DNA of 40,178 nt from an uncultured Holdemanella sp. (GCA_900754615.1 CAAEDN010000116.1:1-40178), one strand, 5' to 3'. Positions 23,327 through 31,240 are shown, numbered from the stretch's first letter. Notes: generated by a model from the sequence alone, not told the origin. A program made the numbers and translations.

Positions 23327-23850
23327 AAACCACCTTAGAAGTTCTTTGAGCACGTTGACCCGGATCTTCATTACGATATCCTAAGATACAATTCCCAATA
23401 CCTTCATAAGAATCCGCTAATCCCCATGCTTTTTTCAATTTCTTGCCTTCTTCAGATTCAAACACCTCTTTTGCACGATGAATCCAGCATGAATCTACAC
23501 CTAAGGCATTTGCTGCATTCATTAAATTTCCCATAGCCAATGCTCCATCATACCAATGCTCCATCATATAAGTACGTTGGTGCATTTGAATCCGCAAATA
23601 CAATAATTAAGCTTTTCGCCCCATAAAAAGGATCCGACAATGAATCCATGACTTCTGCATTCATTTTCGAAAGTTTAGCTACTAATTCTTCATCCTCCAC
23701 TACTACAAAGGCATAGATTTGACGATTCATTCCACTTGGTGCAAATTGACCAGCACGTACAATTTGTTTAATCAAATCATGGCTTACCTTTGTGTCATTA
23801 TATTTTCTAATACTTCTTCTCTCAATAAGATTGTTATAAGCTTCATTCAT
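23319..23850 (-). pseudogene. Nitroreductase-family gene frameshifted by a 16-bp tandem duplication
   Basis: An NAD(P)H/FMN nitroreductase-like protein. Its N-terminal part is clear (NNLIERRSIRKYNDTKV, then AGQFAPSGMNRQIYAFVVV, the FMN-binding regions), and so is its C-terminal part in another frame (NAANALGVDSCWIHRAKEV, ADSYEGIGNCILGY). Between them a perfect 16-bp direct repeat adds one copy, so the first frame ends shortly after YLYDGAL. Removing one copy restores a continuous 171-residue protein. The start is ATG 23850 with GGAGG upstream; TTG at 23865 lies on that site. This is the first gene of the ispF-dtd-folD unit. It could be a recent inactivation, a reversible slip, or a sequence error. 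Confidence 0.9.
23537..23568. repeat. 16-bp perfect tandem duplication
   Basis: CCAATGCTCCATCATA occurs twice with no spacer (23537-23552 and 23553-23568). The extra copy shifts the nitroreductase frame by +1 (16 is not a multiple of 3). Confidence 0.97.
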
Positions 23851-23876
23851 ACATTTTGCCTCCAAAACTAATAAAT

Positions 23877-23882
23877 ATTATA
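23877..23882 (-). promoter_or_regulatory. Likely -10 of the nitroreductase-ispF unit
   Basis: TATAAT on the minus strand, 26 bp before the nitroreductase ATG and just after the preceding terminator. The -35 position falls in a T-rich stretch and is not convincing. Confidence 0.4.
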
Positions 23883-23897
23883 CAATACAAAACACAC

Positions 23898-23926
23898 AAA
23901 AAAAAGCCTGGCTAAAAGCCAAGCTT
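23898..23926 (-). terminator. Terminator of the second NlpC/P60 gene
   Basis: Minus strand AAGC-n-TGGCT / AGCCA-n-GCTT hairpin (23904-23926) followed by eight T. Confidence 0.88.
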
Positions 23927-23937
23927 AAAATTTCAAA

Positions 23938-24996
23938 TTATCTAACAACACGAATATATTGAGGTGTACCAGCACCGTCAACATATGCACCAGCAATTAC
24001 AGTCTTACCATTATAGTTTCCATGAACAGCTTGTCCATTACCAATGTAGATAGCGATGTGATCCACACCACGACCACCATTGTTATAATAAATCAAGTCA
24101 CCTTCTGCAGGACTATCTGTGTAATATCCATATTGTCCAACATATTGATCAGGCCATAATTGATAAGCATCACTTACACCAGCATTTGCCAATGCCTGTT
24201 GTACAACTTGTGTACACCATAAACCATCAGTTACACCAACTAATTGTTGAGCTGCTTGAGAAATCTTTTGACCCAAAGTTGTAGTTGTAGGTGTTGATTC
24301 TGGAGCAGGTGTTACAGTCTGTTCTGGAGCAGGAGTCTCAGTTTGTTCTGGAGCAGGTGTTACAGTCTGTTCTGGAGCAGGAGTCTCAGTTTGTTCTGGA
24401 GTTGGAGTTTCAGTTTGTTCTGGAGCTGGAGTCTCAGTTTGTTCTGGAGCTGGAGTTTCAGTTTGTTCTGGAGCAGGAGTCTCAGTTTGTTCTGGAGCTG
24501 GAATCTCAGTTTGTTCTGGAGCTGGAGTTTCAGTTTGTTCTGGAGCAGGAGTCTCAGTTTGTTCTGGAGCTGGAGTTTTAGTTTGTTCTGGAGCAGGTGT
24601 TTCTGCTGGAGTTTCTACTGTATCTTCAACTGGAGCTTCCGTAGTAGTTTCTACCGGTGTTGCTACAGCTTCCTTTTCTTGTACTTCTTCTTTTACAGCT
24701 TCTTGACTAGCTGTAGCTACTGTTTCTTTCACTTCCCCTGTAATGTTACTTGAAACACTAGCTGTTGTTGCTTTTGCTGTTTTTGAAGTATCAACTGTTC
24801 CATCTTCAGAGAAATAATATGATTTTCCCTCGATTTCTTGCCATCCTTTAGCTACAGTTTTATCTTCATTTACGTAACGATCACCGTGCCATCCGGGTTC
24901 TTCCTTAGCTGCAACAACTGTTGCTACAACAGGGAAAGCAGATGCTACACAAAGAATCGCTGCGACTTTTTTACCATTATTTTCTACAAAGTTCAT
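23938..24996 (-). CDS. Secreted NlpC/P60-type hydrolase with 13 octapeptide repeats
   Basis: 352 residues. Signal peptide 1-30 (KKVAAILCVASAFPVVATVVAA, cut near AAKEE), then the PGWHGDRYV block shared with the first NlpC/P60 protein and one aromatic wall-binding unit (GWQEIEGKSYYFSEDGT, 51-67). An acidic, Thr-rich spacer follows, then 13 tandem octapeptides of the type ETPAPEQT (132-235), which should form an extended rigid stalk. The C-terminal NlpC/P60 domain has likely catalytic Cys261 (GLWCTQVV), His313 (VDHIAIYIGNG) and His325. The usual Asp before the Cys is Trp here. ATG at 24996 follows GGGGG. It is a single-gene unit with its own promoter and terminator. Secreted or wall-attached is not decided; there is no LPxTG. 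Confidence 0.87.
   Translation of the reverse strand: MNFVENNGKKVAAILCVASAFPVVATVVAAKEEPGWHGDRYVNEDKTVAKGWQEIEGKSYYFSEDGTVDTSKTAKATTASVSSNITGEVKETVATASQEAVKEEVQEKEAVATPVETTTEAPVEDTVETPAETPAPEQTKTPAPEQTETPAPEQTETPAPEQTEIPAPEQTETPAPEQTETPAPEQTETPAPEQTETPTPEQTETPAPEQTVTPAPEQTETPAPEQTVTPAPESTPTTTTLGQKISQAAQQLVGVTDGLWCTQVVQQALANAGVSDAYQLWPDQYVGQYGYYTDSPAEGDLIYYNNGGRGVDHIAIYIGNGQAVHGNYNGKTVIAGAYVDGAGTPQYIRVVR
24292..24603 (-). repeat. Thirteen 24-bp tandem repeats (octapeptide E/V/K-TPAPEQT)
   Basis: Thirteen consecutive 8-codon units; the first residue varies (E, K, V), with single Ile and Thr substitutions at inner positions. Third-base variants (GCA/GCT, ACT/ACC) differ between units, so the array is not all of very recent origin. 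Confidence 0.97.
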
Positions 24997-25031
24997 TATA
25001 TTCTACCCCCTATTTAAAATAGTTCATGAAT

Positions 25032-25060
25032 AGTTTACCACGAAACAAACACCTAGACAA
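25032..25060 (-). promoter_or_regulatory. Promoter of the second NlpC/P60 gene
   Basis: Minus strand TTGTCT (25055-25060), 17 nt, TAAACT (25032-25037); leader about 28 nt. Confidence 0.6.
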
Positions 25061-25091
25061 GTTTATTTTTATTTTTTGGTTAGAAACGACT

Positions 25092-25116
25092 AAAAAAAAG
25101 GCCTCAAAAGAGGCCT
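25092..25116 (-). terminator. Terminator of pgk-tpiA
   Basis: Minus strand AGGCCTC-TTTT-GAGGCCT followed by seven T. Confidence 0.92.
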
Positions 25117-25129
25117 ATATTATCATCAA

Positions 25130-25876
25130 TTATTTTGTTTTTTCGATGATTTCTGTGAAGCTATCTTCTTTTAAACTAGCACCACCAATTAATGCACCAT
25201 CGATATCTGGTTGAGCCATATATTCAACGATATTGTTAGGTTTAACACTTCCACCATATTGGATACGTACTTTTTCAGCAACTTCTTCACCATACATAAC
25301 CTTAACTTGGTCACGTACGATTTTACAGCAGTTTTCAGCGATTTCTACAGAAGCAGATTTTCCTGTTCCGATAGCCCAGATTGGTTCGTAAGCAATAACC
25401 ATTTCACCAACACATTTTGGACATAAATCAGCTAAAGAACCAGCTAATTCTTCACGAATTACTTTTTCTGAGTTTCCAGCATCGTAATCAGCTTCAGTTT
25501 CACCAACACATAAGATTGGAGTGATTCCAGCTTTGATTAAACGTTTTGCTTTTTTGTTAACTGTTTCATCCGTATCACCGAACATTTCACGACGTTCTGA
25601 GTGACCGATAATGCAGTATTTAACTCCCATTTCTTCTAACATAGGAACGCTTACCTCACCAGTGAAAGCTCCACTATCTTCAAAGTGGCAGTTTTCAGCA
25701 GCAACAACTAAGTTTTTAGCATGATCCAATGCAGTTCTTAAATCAGTAAATGGACATCCAATTCCATAAGTAGCATTTTCGCTAGCAGCAACAGCATCAA
25801 CAGCTTCAAAGAAAGCTTTTGTTTCAGCGTTGTTTTTATTCATTTTCCAGTTTCCAACGATAATAGGTTTTCTCAT
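25130..25876 (-). CDS. tpiA: Triosephosphate isomerase
   Basis: Interconverts dihydroxyacetone phosphate and glyceraldehyde 3-phosphate in glycolysis. 248 residues. Active-site NWKMNK (Asn, Lys), the His in CIIGHSERR, the Glu in VIAYEPIWAIGTG (followed by the mobile loop) and the phosphate-binding IQYGGSVKPNN and IGGASL are all present. ATG follows AAGGAGATG. It lies 18 bp after pgk, as in the conserved glycolytic cluster, but gap, gpmI and eno are not here. Confidence 0.98.
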   Translation of the reverse strand: MRKPIIVGNWKMNKNNAETKAFFEAVDAVAASENATYGIGCPFTDLRTALDHAKNLVVAAENCHFEDSGAFTGEVSVPMLEEMGVKYCIIGHSERREMFGDTDETVNKKAKRLIKAGITPILCVGETEADYDAGNSEKVIREELAGSLADLCPKCVGEMVIAYEPIWAIGTGKSASVEIAENCCKIVRDQVKVMYGEEVAEKVRIQYGGSVKPNNIVEYMAQPDIDGALIGGASLKEDSFTEIIEKTK

Positions 25877-25894
25877 TTTAAGTACATCTCCTTA

Positions 25895-27079
25895 TTACTT
25901 TTCGCTGATAATAGCGATACCAGGTAATGTTTTACCTTCCATATATTCCAAACTAGCTCCACCACCAGTTGAAACGTGAGAGAATTTGTCTGCATATCCT
26001 AATTGTTTTGCAGCAGCAGCAGAGTCTCCACCACCAATTACTGTAATAGCATCTGGTAATTCAGAGATTGCTTTACATACTTCTTCAGTACCTTTAGCGA
26101 ACTTAGGCATTTCGAATACACCCATAGGTCCATTCCATACTACAGTTTTAGCACCAGCTAAAGTTTCTTTGAACAATTCAACTGATTTAGGACCAATATC
26201 TAATCCCATCCATCCGTCAGGAATTTGTCCAGCATCAGCAACAGAAGTGTTAGCTTCTTCACTAAATGCATCCGCAATTACGTTATCTACAGGAAGAACT
26301 AATTTGTCTCCAGCTTTTTCTAAATATTCTTTTGCTAAATCCAATTTGTCATCTTCAACTAATGAAGTACCGATTGAACCACCAACAGCTTTAGAGAATG
26401 TATAAGCCATTCCACCACCGATGATAACTTTGTCAGCTTTTTTCAATAAGTTGTCAACAACATCGATCTTACTAGATACTTTAGATCCACCAATGATAGC
26501 TACGAATGGGTGAGCTGGTTCATCAACAGCTTTTCCTAACATTGTAACTTCTTTTTCAACTAAGAATCCTAATCCGTTTTCTTTAATATTTGTAGGGATA
26601 CCTACAGTAGAAGCGTGAGCACGGTGAACAGATCCGAATGCATCTTCAACGAATACTTCACCTAAGCTAGCCCAATATGCACCTAATTCAGGATCGTTTT
26701 TACTTTCGCCTTTTTCGTAACGAGTATTTTGCATTAATACGATTTCGCCATCAGCTAATGCATTTACAGCGTTTTCTAATTCTTCCCCACGAGTTACTGG
26801 GCAGAAAGATACTTTTACATCTGGTAACAATTCTTGTAAACGTACAGCTACGCATTCCAAGTTGTTTTTAGCTTTGTCTTCTTCAGTCTTAACTTTTCCT
26901 AAGTGAGACATCAAAATAACTTTAGCTTTGTTTTCTACTAAATATTTAATTGTAGGTAAAGCCATTACGATACGGTTATCATCTGTGATAACACCATCTT
27001 TTCTTGGCACGTTAAAATCACAACGTACGATGACCTTTTTTCCAGCAACATCAAGGTCTTTAACAGTTCTCTTTGTCAT
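25895..27079 (-). CDS. pgk: Phosphoglycerate kinase
   Basis: Transfers the acyl phosphate of 1,3-bisphosphoglycerate to ADP. 394 residues from ATG 27079, which has AGGAGG upstream; the longer reading to 27112 runs through the promoter region. The signature VIVRCDFNVPRKDG is near the start, with VILMSHLGK, EDAFGSVHRAH and the C-terminal nucleotide site TVVWNGPMGVFE and TVIGGGDSAAAAKQ. First gene of pgk-tpiA. Confidence 0.98.
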   Translation of the reverse strand: MTKRTVKDLDVAGKKVIVRCDFNVPRKDGVITDDNRIVMALPTIKYLVENKAKVILMSHLGKVKTEEDKAKNNLECVAVRLQELLPDVKVSFCPVTRGEELENAVNALADGEIVLMQNTRYEKGESKNDPELGAYWASLGEVFVEDAFGSVHRAHASTVGIPTNIKENGLGFLVEKEVTMLGKAVDEPAHPFVAIIGGSKVSSKIDVVDNLLKKADKVIIGGGMAYTFSKAVGGSIGTSLVEDDKLDLAKEYLEKAGDKLVLPVDNVIADAFSEEANTSVADAGQIPDGWMGLDIGPKSVELFKETLAGAKTVVWNGPMGVFEMPKFAKGTEEVCKAISELPDAITVIGGGDSAAAAKQLGYADKFSHVSTGGGASLEYMEGKTLPGIAIISEK

Positions 27080-27114
27080 GTATATTCCTCCTACTGTCAT
27101 TTTTTTGCACATCC

Positions 27115-27123
27115 ATTATATCA
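27115..27123 (-). promoter_or_regulatory. Extended -10 promoter of pgk-tpiA
   Basis: Minus strand TGATATAAT, a perfect extended -10. The -35 is weak (TAGTCA). Leader about 30 nt with the AGGAGG. Confidence 0.65.
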
Positions 27124-27148
27124 CTACATAAATTGATTGACTAGTTTT

Positions 27149-27196
27149 TCACAAGTAAATTATTTCACAAAAAGCGCTTACATCACTTACTTGTGA
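27149..27196. repeat. 10-bp inverted repeat between rlmH and pgk
   Basis: TCACAAGTAA (27149-27158) and TTACTTGTGA (27187-27196) are exact complements 28 bp apart. The right arm includes the rlmH stop codon, and the loop contains the cre-like site. No T-run follows, so it is not a typical terminator. Confidence 0.6.
27169..27182 (-). promoter_or_regulatory. cre-like (CcpA) site upstream of pgk
   Basis: Minus strand TGTAAGCGCTTTTT fits the catabolite-responsive consensus WTGNAANCGNWNNCW with one mismatch (T for the final C). It is centred about 67 bp upstream of the predicted pgk start, a position from which CcpA can activate. Confidence 0.4.
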
Positions 27197-27660
27197 TAAT
27201 TACGACCATTATTGATCATAAAACCACGATAGATTTGCTCCAACATCAAGACACGCGTCATTAAATGTGTAAAAGTAAGGTCCGATAATTTCCAACGATA
27301 ATTCGCTCTCGAAACCAATTTTTCACTTGGCCCTAGACTTCCCGCAATCACAAAAACAATATTTGAATGCTTCATTTGCCACATATCCAAATTCTTCGCA
27401 AATGTCTCAGAATCAATCATCTTGCCATGAAGATCAAGCAATACCACAAAATCTTGATCCGATAATTTTTCTAGAACACGATTCCCCTCTTTTTCCTTTA
27501 CAAGTAAAACCTCAGCCTCTCTAGAAACATGTTCATTCGCTTCATCCTTGACTTCGATTTCGCTAAACTTACAAAAAGCCGACAATCGCTTTAAATATTC
27601 TTTTTCTAAAGACTGTAACGCCTTATCTTTATTCTTTCCAATCGCAATTAATTTAATCAC
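27187..27660 (-). CDS. rlmH: 23S rRNA (pseudouridine-1915 N3)-methyltransferase RlmH
   Basis: A 157-residue SPOUT enzyme that methylates a pseudouridine in helix 69 of 70S ribosomes. Opening MIKLIAIGKNKD, the SAM-knot region FVIAGSLGPSEKL and the C-terminal LTFTHLMTRVLMLEQIYRGF are typical. It ends NGRNYHK, where most members have EPYHK. The start is GTG at 27660, with GGAGGG 5 nt upstream. Confidence 0.96.
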   Translation of the reverse strand: MIKLIAIGKNKDKALQSLEKEYLKRLSAFCKFSEIEVKDEANEHVSREAEVLLVKEKEGNRVLEKLSDQDFVVLLDLHGKMIDSETFAKNLDMWQMKHSNIVFVIAGSLGPSEKLVSRANYRWKLSDLTFTHLMTRVLMLEQIYRGFMINNGRNYHK

Positions 27661-27681
27661 AATATCCCTCCAAACAAATAC

Positions 27682-27710
27682 ATTATCCTAATAACATAAA
27701 CGATTTTCAA
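27682..27710 (-). promoter_or_regulatory. rlmH promoter
   Basis: Minus strand TTGAAA (27705-27710), 17 nt, GATAAT (27682-27687). The -35 overlaps the last codon region of the upstream ATPase gene. Confidence 0.7.
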
Positions 27711-28405
27711 ATTTCATTTTCTTTAATATCTTCCACAAAATAATCATAGCGATCCAAAAATAATTTCATTGTTTGATAGCTAGACGTCGATTTATAATCC
27801 ACCTCTTCCACTTTATCCTCGTCAAATGATAAGATTTGTGCACCCGGAAACCCTAATAATATAGGTGAGTGTGTCGCAATGATAAATTGACAATTCTGTT
27901 TCACACACGATTGAATCAAATAGAGTAGTGCCAATTGATTTTGACAAGATAAAGCTGCTTCTGGTTCATCCAACAAGTAAAGTCCATTTTTATTTGTTTG
28001 TTTCATCAATACAGAAAAGAAACTCTGACCATGCGATTGATCATGATATCTTTCAGAAAAAACACCACGATATTCCATTTCCTTAGTTGCCACATTATAG
28101 AAGCTTTCTGCACGCAAGAAATACATCCAATCCGGTTTTCTAGAACGCCACAAACGCATATGTTCATGTAAACTAGAATACGAATCATACGTAGAAAAAT
28201 TATAGTTTCTTGTTCCACCTTCTGGATTCAATCCATTTTTAATCGCAAGAGCCTCCAACAAGGTCGATTTCCCACTTCCATTTTCTCCACAAAAGAAAGT
28301 TACGGGCTTAGTAAACGTGAATTGATCAATACTTCGAATACTTTTAATATCTGCCACATAATCATCAATTTCATCCCATAAGATATCAAATCCATTTATA
28401 TACAT
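27707..28405 (-). CDS. AAA/ABC-type ATPase, stand-alone
   Basis: A 232-residue ATP-binding protein of the RecF/SMC-like AAA group. Walker A FFCGENGSGKSTLLEAL lies near residue 40, followed by DQSHGQSFF (Q/signature-like), Walker B GLYLLDEPEAAL and the switch His in FIIATHSPILLGFPGAQI. There is no coiled-coil or membrane segment and no TOPRIM/nuclease domain. Such short ATPases occur singly or with a partner nuclease; no such partner is adjacent. ATG 28405 is preferred over GTG 28414, because AGGTGA sits 5 nt before the former. A hairpin with a T-run lies between it and the Bce permease operon, so it is probably expressed apart from it or by read-through. Confidence 0.75.
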   Translation of the reverse strand: MYINGFDILWDEIDDYVADIKSIRSIDQFTFTKPVTFFCGENGSGKSTLLEALAIKNGLNPEGGTRNYNFSTYDSYSSLHEHMRLWRSRKPDWMYFLRAESFYNVATKEMEYRGVFSERYHDQSHGQSFFSVLMKQTNKNGLYLLDEPEAALSCQNQLALLYLIQSCVKQNCQFIIATHSPILLGFPGAQILSFDEDKVEEVDYKSTSSYQTMKLFLDRYDYFVEDIKENEI

Positions 28406-28418
28406 ATATATCACCTAA

Positions 28419-28444
28419 GAAAAATAGTACTCTATCTGAGTACT
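28419..28444 (-). terminator. Terminator after the Bce permease/small ORF
   Basis: Minus strand AGTACTC-AGATA-GAGTACT then ATTTTTC. It overlaps the stop codon of the 25-codon ORF. It lies only about 15 bp before the ATPase start, so it might alternatively act as an attenuator for that gene. Confidence 0.7.
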
Positions 28445-28520
28445 AAATTCCATTATGATTCACATAATAAATATAGATACATAATCCAATCAACAGAAAT
28501 CCCAACATCCAATTAAGCAT
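28443..28520 (-). CDS. Predicted 25-residue membrane peptide coupled to the Bce permease
   Basis: The ATG lies within the last codons of the permease (AAATGCTTAA), so the two overlap by 8 bp in different frames. The peptide is nearly all one hydrophobic helix (WMLGFLLIGLCIYIYYV, residues 4-20) with a short polar tail NHNGI. Its stop codon falls directly in the following terminator, as expected for a real last cistron. It has no ribosome binding site of its own beyond a weak AAAGAGA, so coupling is assumed. Known parallels are small proteins encoded after some Bce-like permeases (e.g. yxeA after yxdM in B. subtilis), but this one is not homologous to any I recognise. Confidence 0.5.
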   Translation of the reverse strand: MLNWMLGFLLIGLCIYIYYVNHNGI

Positions 28521-30480
28521 TTCTCTTTACAATTCCATAATAGACTTTTGAAGTTAATACATAAATCACAATGTAGACTAGGGCAAAAGCCGCAAAACAA
28601 ATAGCTGTTGTTCGAATATAAAGCCATGCATCACTCACAAACAACAAATGAAGTAGCTTTTCAATCATTGGATACGCAAAACAAACATGAAGCCCTGCCA
28701 CAAGTAAAGGCATAAAGAATACCGTCAACACTTGCGAATGAATAGCTCGTTTTACATCTTGTTGTTCAAGACCTACTTTTTGCATAATCTCAAAACGATC
28801 CTTATCTTCATAGCCTTCTGTAATTTGTTTGTAGTACATAATCAGAATAGTTGCCATGATAAATAAGAAGCTTAAGAAGATTCCAATAAATAAGATGCCT
28901 GCATAAAGCTCAATAAGTCCTTGTTTTTGATCCGATTTACTAGACCAAATAAAATCATTTATATTCTCATTCTGACCTAACTTTTTAATAACTTCACGCT
29001 CATTCGCATCACAATCAAATGAATAACTCGCATATATTGTACTCGCATTATCATTATATACATTCAATTGATCTTGTTGCATCGCTTCTAAAGTCTTTTC
29101 TGAATCCACAATAATATAATAATGTTCTGTTACATTCGGATTATTTTCATCCATCTTTAAATGATCCAATTGTTTCTTCACAACATATTCTTTTCCAAAT
29201 AAAGATAAAGCCTTTTCTTTGATTGTCTCTACATTAGAATACACATAGATCTCATTCGGCTTTAAAGACCCCTTCATATTTTCATAATCCTGAATATCCT
29301 TTAGTGGAAGGCAATAAAATTCTTGAATTTCATTTACGGCATTCATCCCCTCCTTCCGATAATCTGTAATAAGTGTTCCATTCTTTAAATATCCAGCATA
29401 ATCCAATCTCTTATACGCAAGAAGATTCTTTGGAACAATGCCCATACGAATCAATTCTTCACTCATTTCATCAAAATCAATATTGGAAGCATCCCCATAT
29501 CCATTTCCCATTACACTTCGAGGATATTGTGAATCCACAACACGATCAATACTTGTCCACATGCTTAGTGTTGTAGACAACATCACTAAAACCATCGTAG
29601 AAAGAATACAAATATTCGCAAGTCCTACCGCATTTTGTTTCATACGATACATCATGCCTGAAATACTAATAAAGTGATTCGTCTTATAATAGTAATTCTT
29701 GTTTTTCTTCATTAATTTTAAGAAGGTCACTGAAATCGATGTGAATAATAAATACGTTCCAATAATGACAAGTACTACAGCCACAAAGAAAACGTAGAGT
29801 GCGCTTAAAGGATTTTTAGTCGTAATTGATAAATAGTATCCAATCCCTAGACAAAGAATACCAATAATGGAAAGAAACCATTTTGCCTTAGGCTCTTTTT
29901 CACCCATATGATTGGAATGAAGTAATTCAATCGGACTTGAAATATGAATACGAATCATAGAATAGAAATAGATCAATACATAAATCAATCCAATCACAAA
30001 AACGCATTGTCTCATGCCAAAAAAAGAAAAGTAGAAACCGAGTACAATATCTGCACCAATCATTTTTGCGATTATTAAGAACATCGCTTTATCCAATAAA
30101 ACACCTAATCCAATTCCTAAAACTAATGAAACAAGTAGAGTTATTAATGTCTCATAAAACAAGACGCGAGCTAAGTGTTTCTTTTCCATTCCTAATATAG
30201 AGAATAATGCGAATTCTTTTTGTCTTCTTTTAATCAAGAAACTATGTGTATAGAACAAGAAAATAAACGCAAAGATTTCAATAATCACAATGCCAAAACC
30301 TAATAACTGCTTTATAGATGTTCCCCCTACAATTTCATCTAAATGCGGATTAGTTGCCAAAGAAACAACCATATACAACATCATTGTCGTTAAGACACTC
30401 GTTAATATATAAGGAATGATGGTACGTGCATTCTTCTTCAAATTATCTACAGCTAAATTTAAATAGAAAGCTCTACTCAT
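28513..30480 (-). CDS. Bce-type ABC transporter permease (peptide antibiotic sensing/detoxification)
   Basis: 655 residues, FtsX/MacB-like, BceB architecture. One N-terminal helix (about 19-41) is followed by a helix group (about 52-75, 105-125, 145-170, 195-215, 225-245), then TM7 (about 285-308), a large extracellular domain of about 200 residues (about 310-520), and three C-terminal helices (about 523-548, 577-610, 618-645). BceB-type permeases bind the antimicrobial peptide-lipid complex and pass the signal to the cognate kinase. ATG 30480 has GGGTGGTG upstream and overlaps the ATPase gene by 8 bp. The kinase and regulator lie upstream. Confidence 0.9.
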   Translation of the reverse strand: MSRAFYLNLAVDNLKKNARTIIPYILTSVLTTMMLYMVVSLATNPHLDEIVGGTSIKQLLGFGIVIIEIFAFIFLFYTHSFLIKRRQKEFALFSILGMEKKHLARVLFYETLITLLVSLVLGIGLGVLLDKAMFLIIAKMIGADIVLGFYFSFFGMRQCVFVIGLIYVLIYFYSMIRIHISSPIELLHSNHMGEKEPKAKWFLSIIGILCLGIGYYLSITTKNPLSALYVFFVAVVLVIIGTYLLFTSISVTFLKLMKKNKNYYYKTNHFISISGMMYRMKQNAVGLANICILSTMVLVMLSTTLSMWTSIDRVVDSQYPRSVMGNGYGDASNIDFDEMSEELIRMGIVPKNLLAYKRLDYAGYLKNGTLITDYRKEGMNAVNEIQEFYCLPLKDIQDYENMKGSLKPNEIYVYSNVETIKEKALSLFGKEYVVKKQLDHLKMDENNPNVTEHYYIIVDSEKTLEAMQQDQLNVYNDNASTIYASYSFDCDANEREVIKKLGQNENINDFIWSSKSDQKQGLIELYAGILFIGIFLSFLFIMATILIMYYKQITEGYEDKDRFEIMQKVGLEQQDVKRAIHSQVLTVFFMPLLVAGLHVCFAYPMIEKLLHLLFVSDAWLYIRTTAICFAAFALVYIVIYVLTSKVYYGIVKRNA

Positions 30481-31240
30481 GATGCACACCACCCGTAGCT
30501 AATAATGTCAACGTATCACTAATACATTGATACATCTGATCTAAATTTTTATTTCCCTTATATATTTCATGGAAGATCTTTCCATCCTTAATAAACAGAA
30601 CGCGAGAAGCATGACTTGCTGCCTTTGTCGAATGAGTAACCATCACAATCGTTTGTTGATTCGCATTGATGGTTCCAAACAAATGTAAAAGTTCCTCTGT
30701 ACTCTTTGAATCCAAAGCCCCCGTTGGCTCATCGGCCAGAATTAAATCTGGATTTGTGATGATGGCACGAGCTACAGCCACACGCTGTTTTTGACCACCA
30801 CTAATTTCATATGGAAATTTATCTAAAATATCCACAATCCCTAGTTGTTTTGCGATAGGTTCCAATCTTTTTTTCATTTCTGGATATTTCTTCTTACTTA
30901 AAACCAAAGGCAAGAAAATATTATCGCGATTATTAAAATTATCTAATAAATTAAAATCTTGGAATACAAAACCTAAATGTTCTCTTCGAAAGTTCGCAAT
31001 TTCCTTTTCTGAAATATGCGTAATATCCTTACCGTGTAGTAAGACTTGTCCACTGGTTGGTTTATCTAAAGCGGCCAAAATATTTAATAAGGTTGTCTTA
31101 CCAGAACCAGACTCTCCCATAATAGCGACATATTCACCTTTATTTACACTAAAATTCACATTACTCAATGCCTGCACTTGATTCTGTGTAAATCTTGTTG
31201 TATATACTTTTTTTAAATTTTTTACTTCTAATAATGCCAT
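30473..31240 (-). CDS. Bce-type ABC transporter ATP-binding protein
   Basis: 255 residues. Walker A GESGSGKTTLLN, Q-loop region FVFQDFNLLD, signature ISGGQKQRVAVARA, Walker B LILADEPTGALD and switch His VMVTHSTKAA. This is the LolD/MacB-like subfamily that pairs with BceB permeases. The start at 31240 is chosen from three clustered Met codons, because GGAGG is 8 nt away from it but only 2 nt from the preceding one. It is the first gene of the transporter unit, with an operator-like repeat upstream. Confidence 0.93.
   Translation of the reverse strand: MALLEVKNLKKVYTTRFTQNQVQALSNVNFSVNKGEYVAIMGESGSGKTTLLNILAALDKPTSGQVLLHGKDITHISEKEIANFRREHLGFVFQDFNLLDNFNNRDNIFLPLVLSKKKYPEMKKRLEPIAKQLGIVDILDKFPYEISGGQKQRVAVARAIITNPDLILADEPTGALDSKSTEELLHLFGTINANQQTIVMVTHSTKAASHASRVLFIKDGKIFHEIYKGNKNLDQMYQCISDTLTLLATGGVHHE

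Noticed and set aside
24292..24603. CRISPR-like array of 24-bp repeats
   Set aside because: The repeats have no spacers, keep one reading frame, and encode a Pro/Glu/Thr octapeptide within a secreted protein.
24291..24753. Long plus-strand reading frames antisense to the octapeptide repeats
   Set aside because: The repeated Gln/Glu/Phe/Trp-rich peptides are only the mirror of the repeat DNA; no ribosome binding site or promoter.
25986..26405. 139-codon plus-strand frame opposite pgk
   Set aside because: Antisense to a fully recognised enzyme, and no start signals.
28419..28444. Attenuator for the AAA ATPase gene as the main reading of this hairpin
   Set aside because: A possible promoter (TTGATT-18-TATTAT) lies upstream, but the hairpin directly follows the small ORF and the permease, so an operon terminator is simpler; attenuation is kept only as an alternative.
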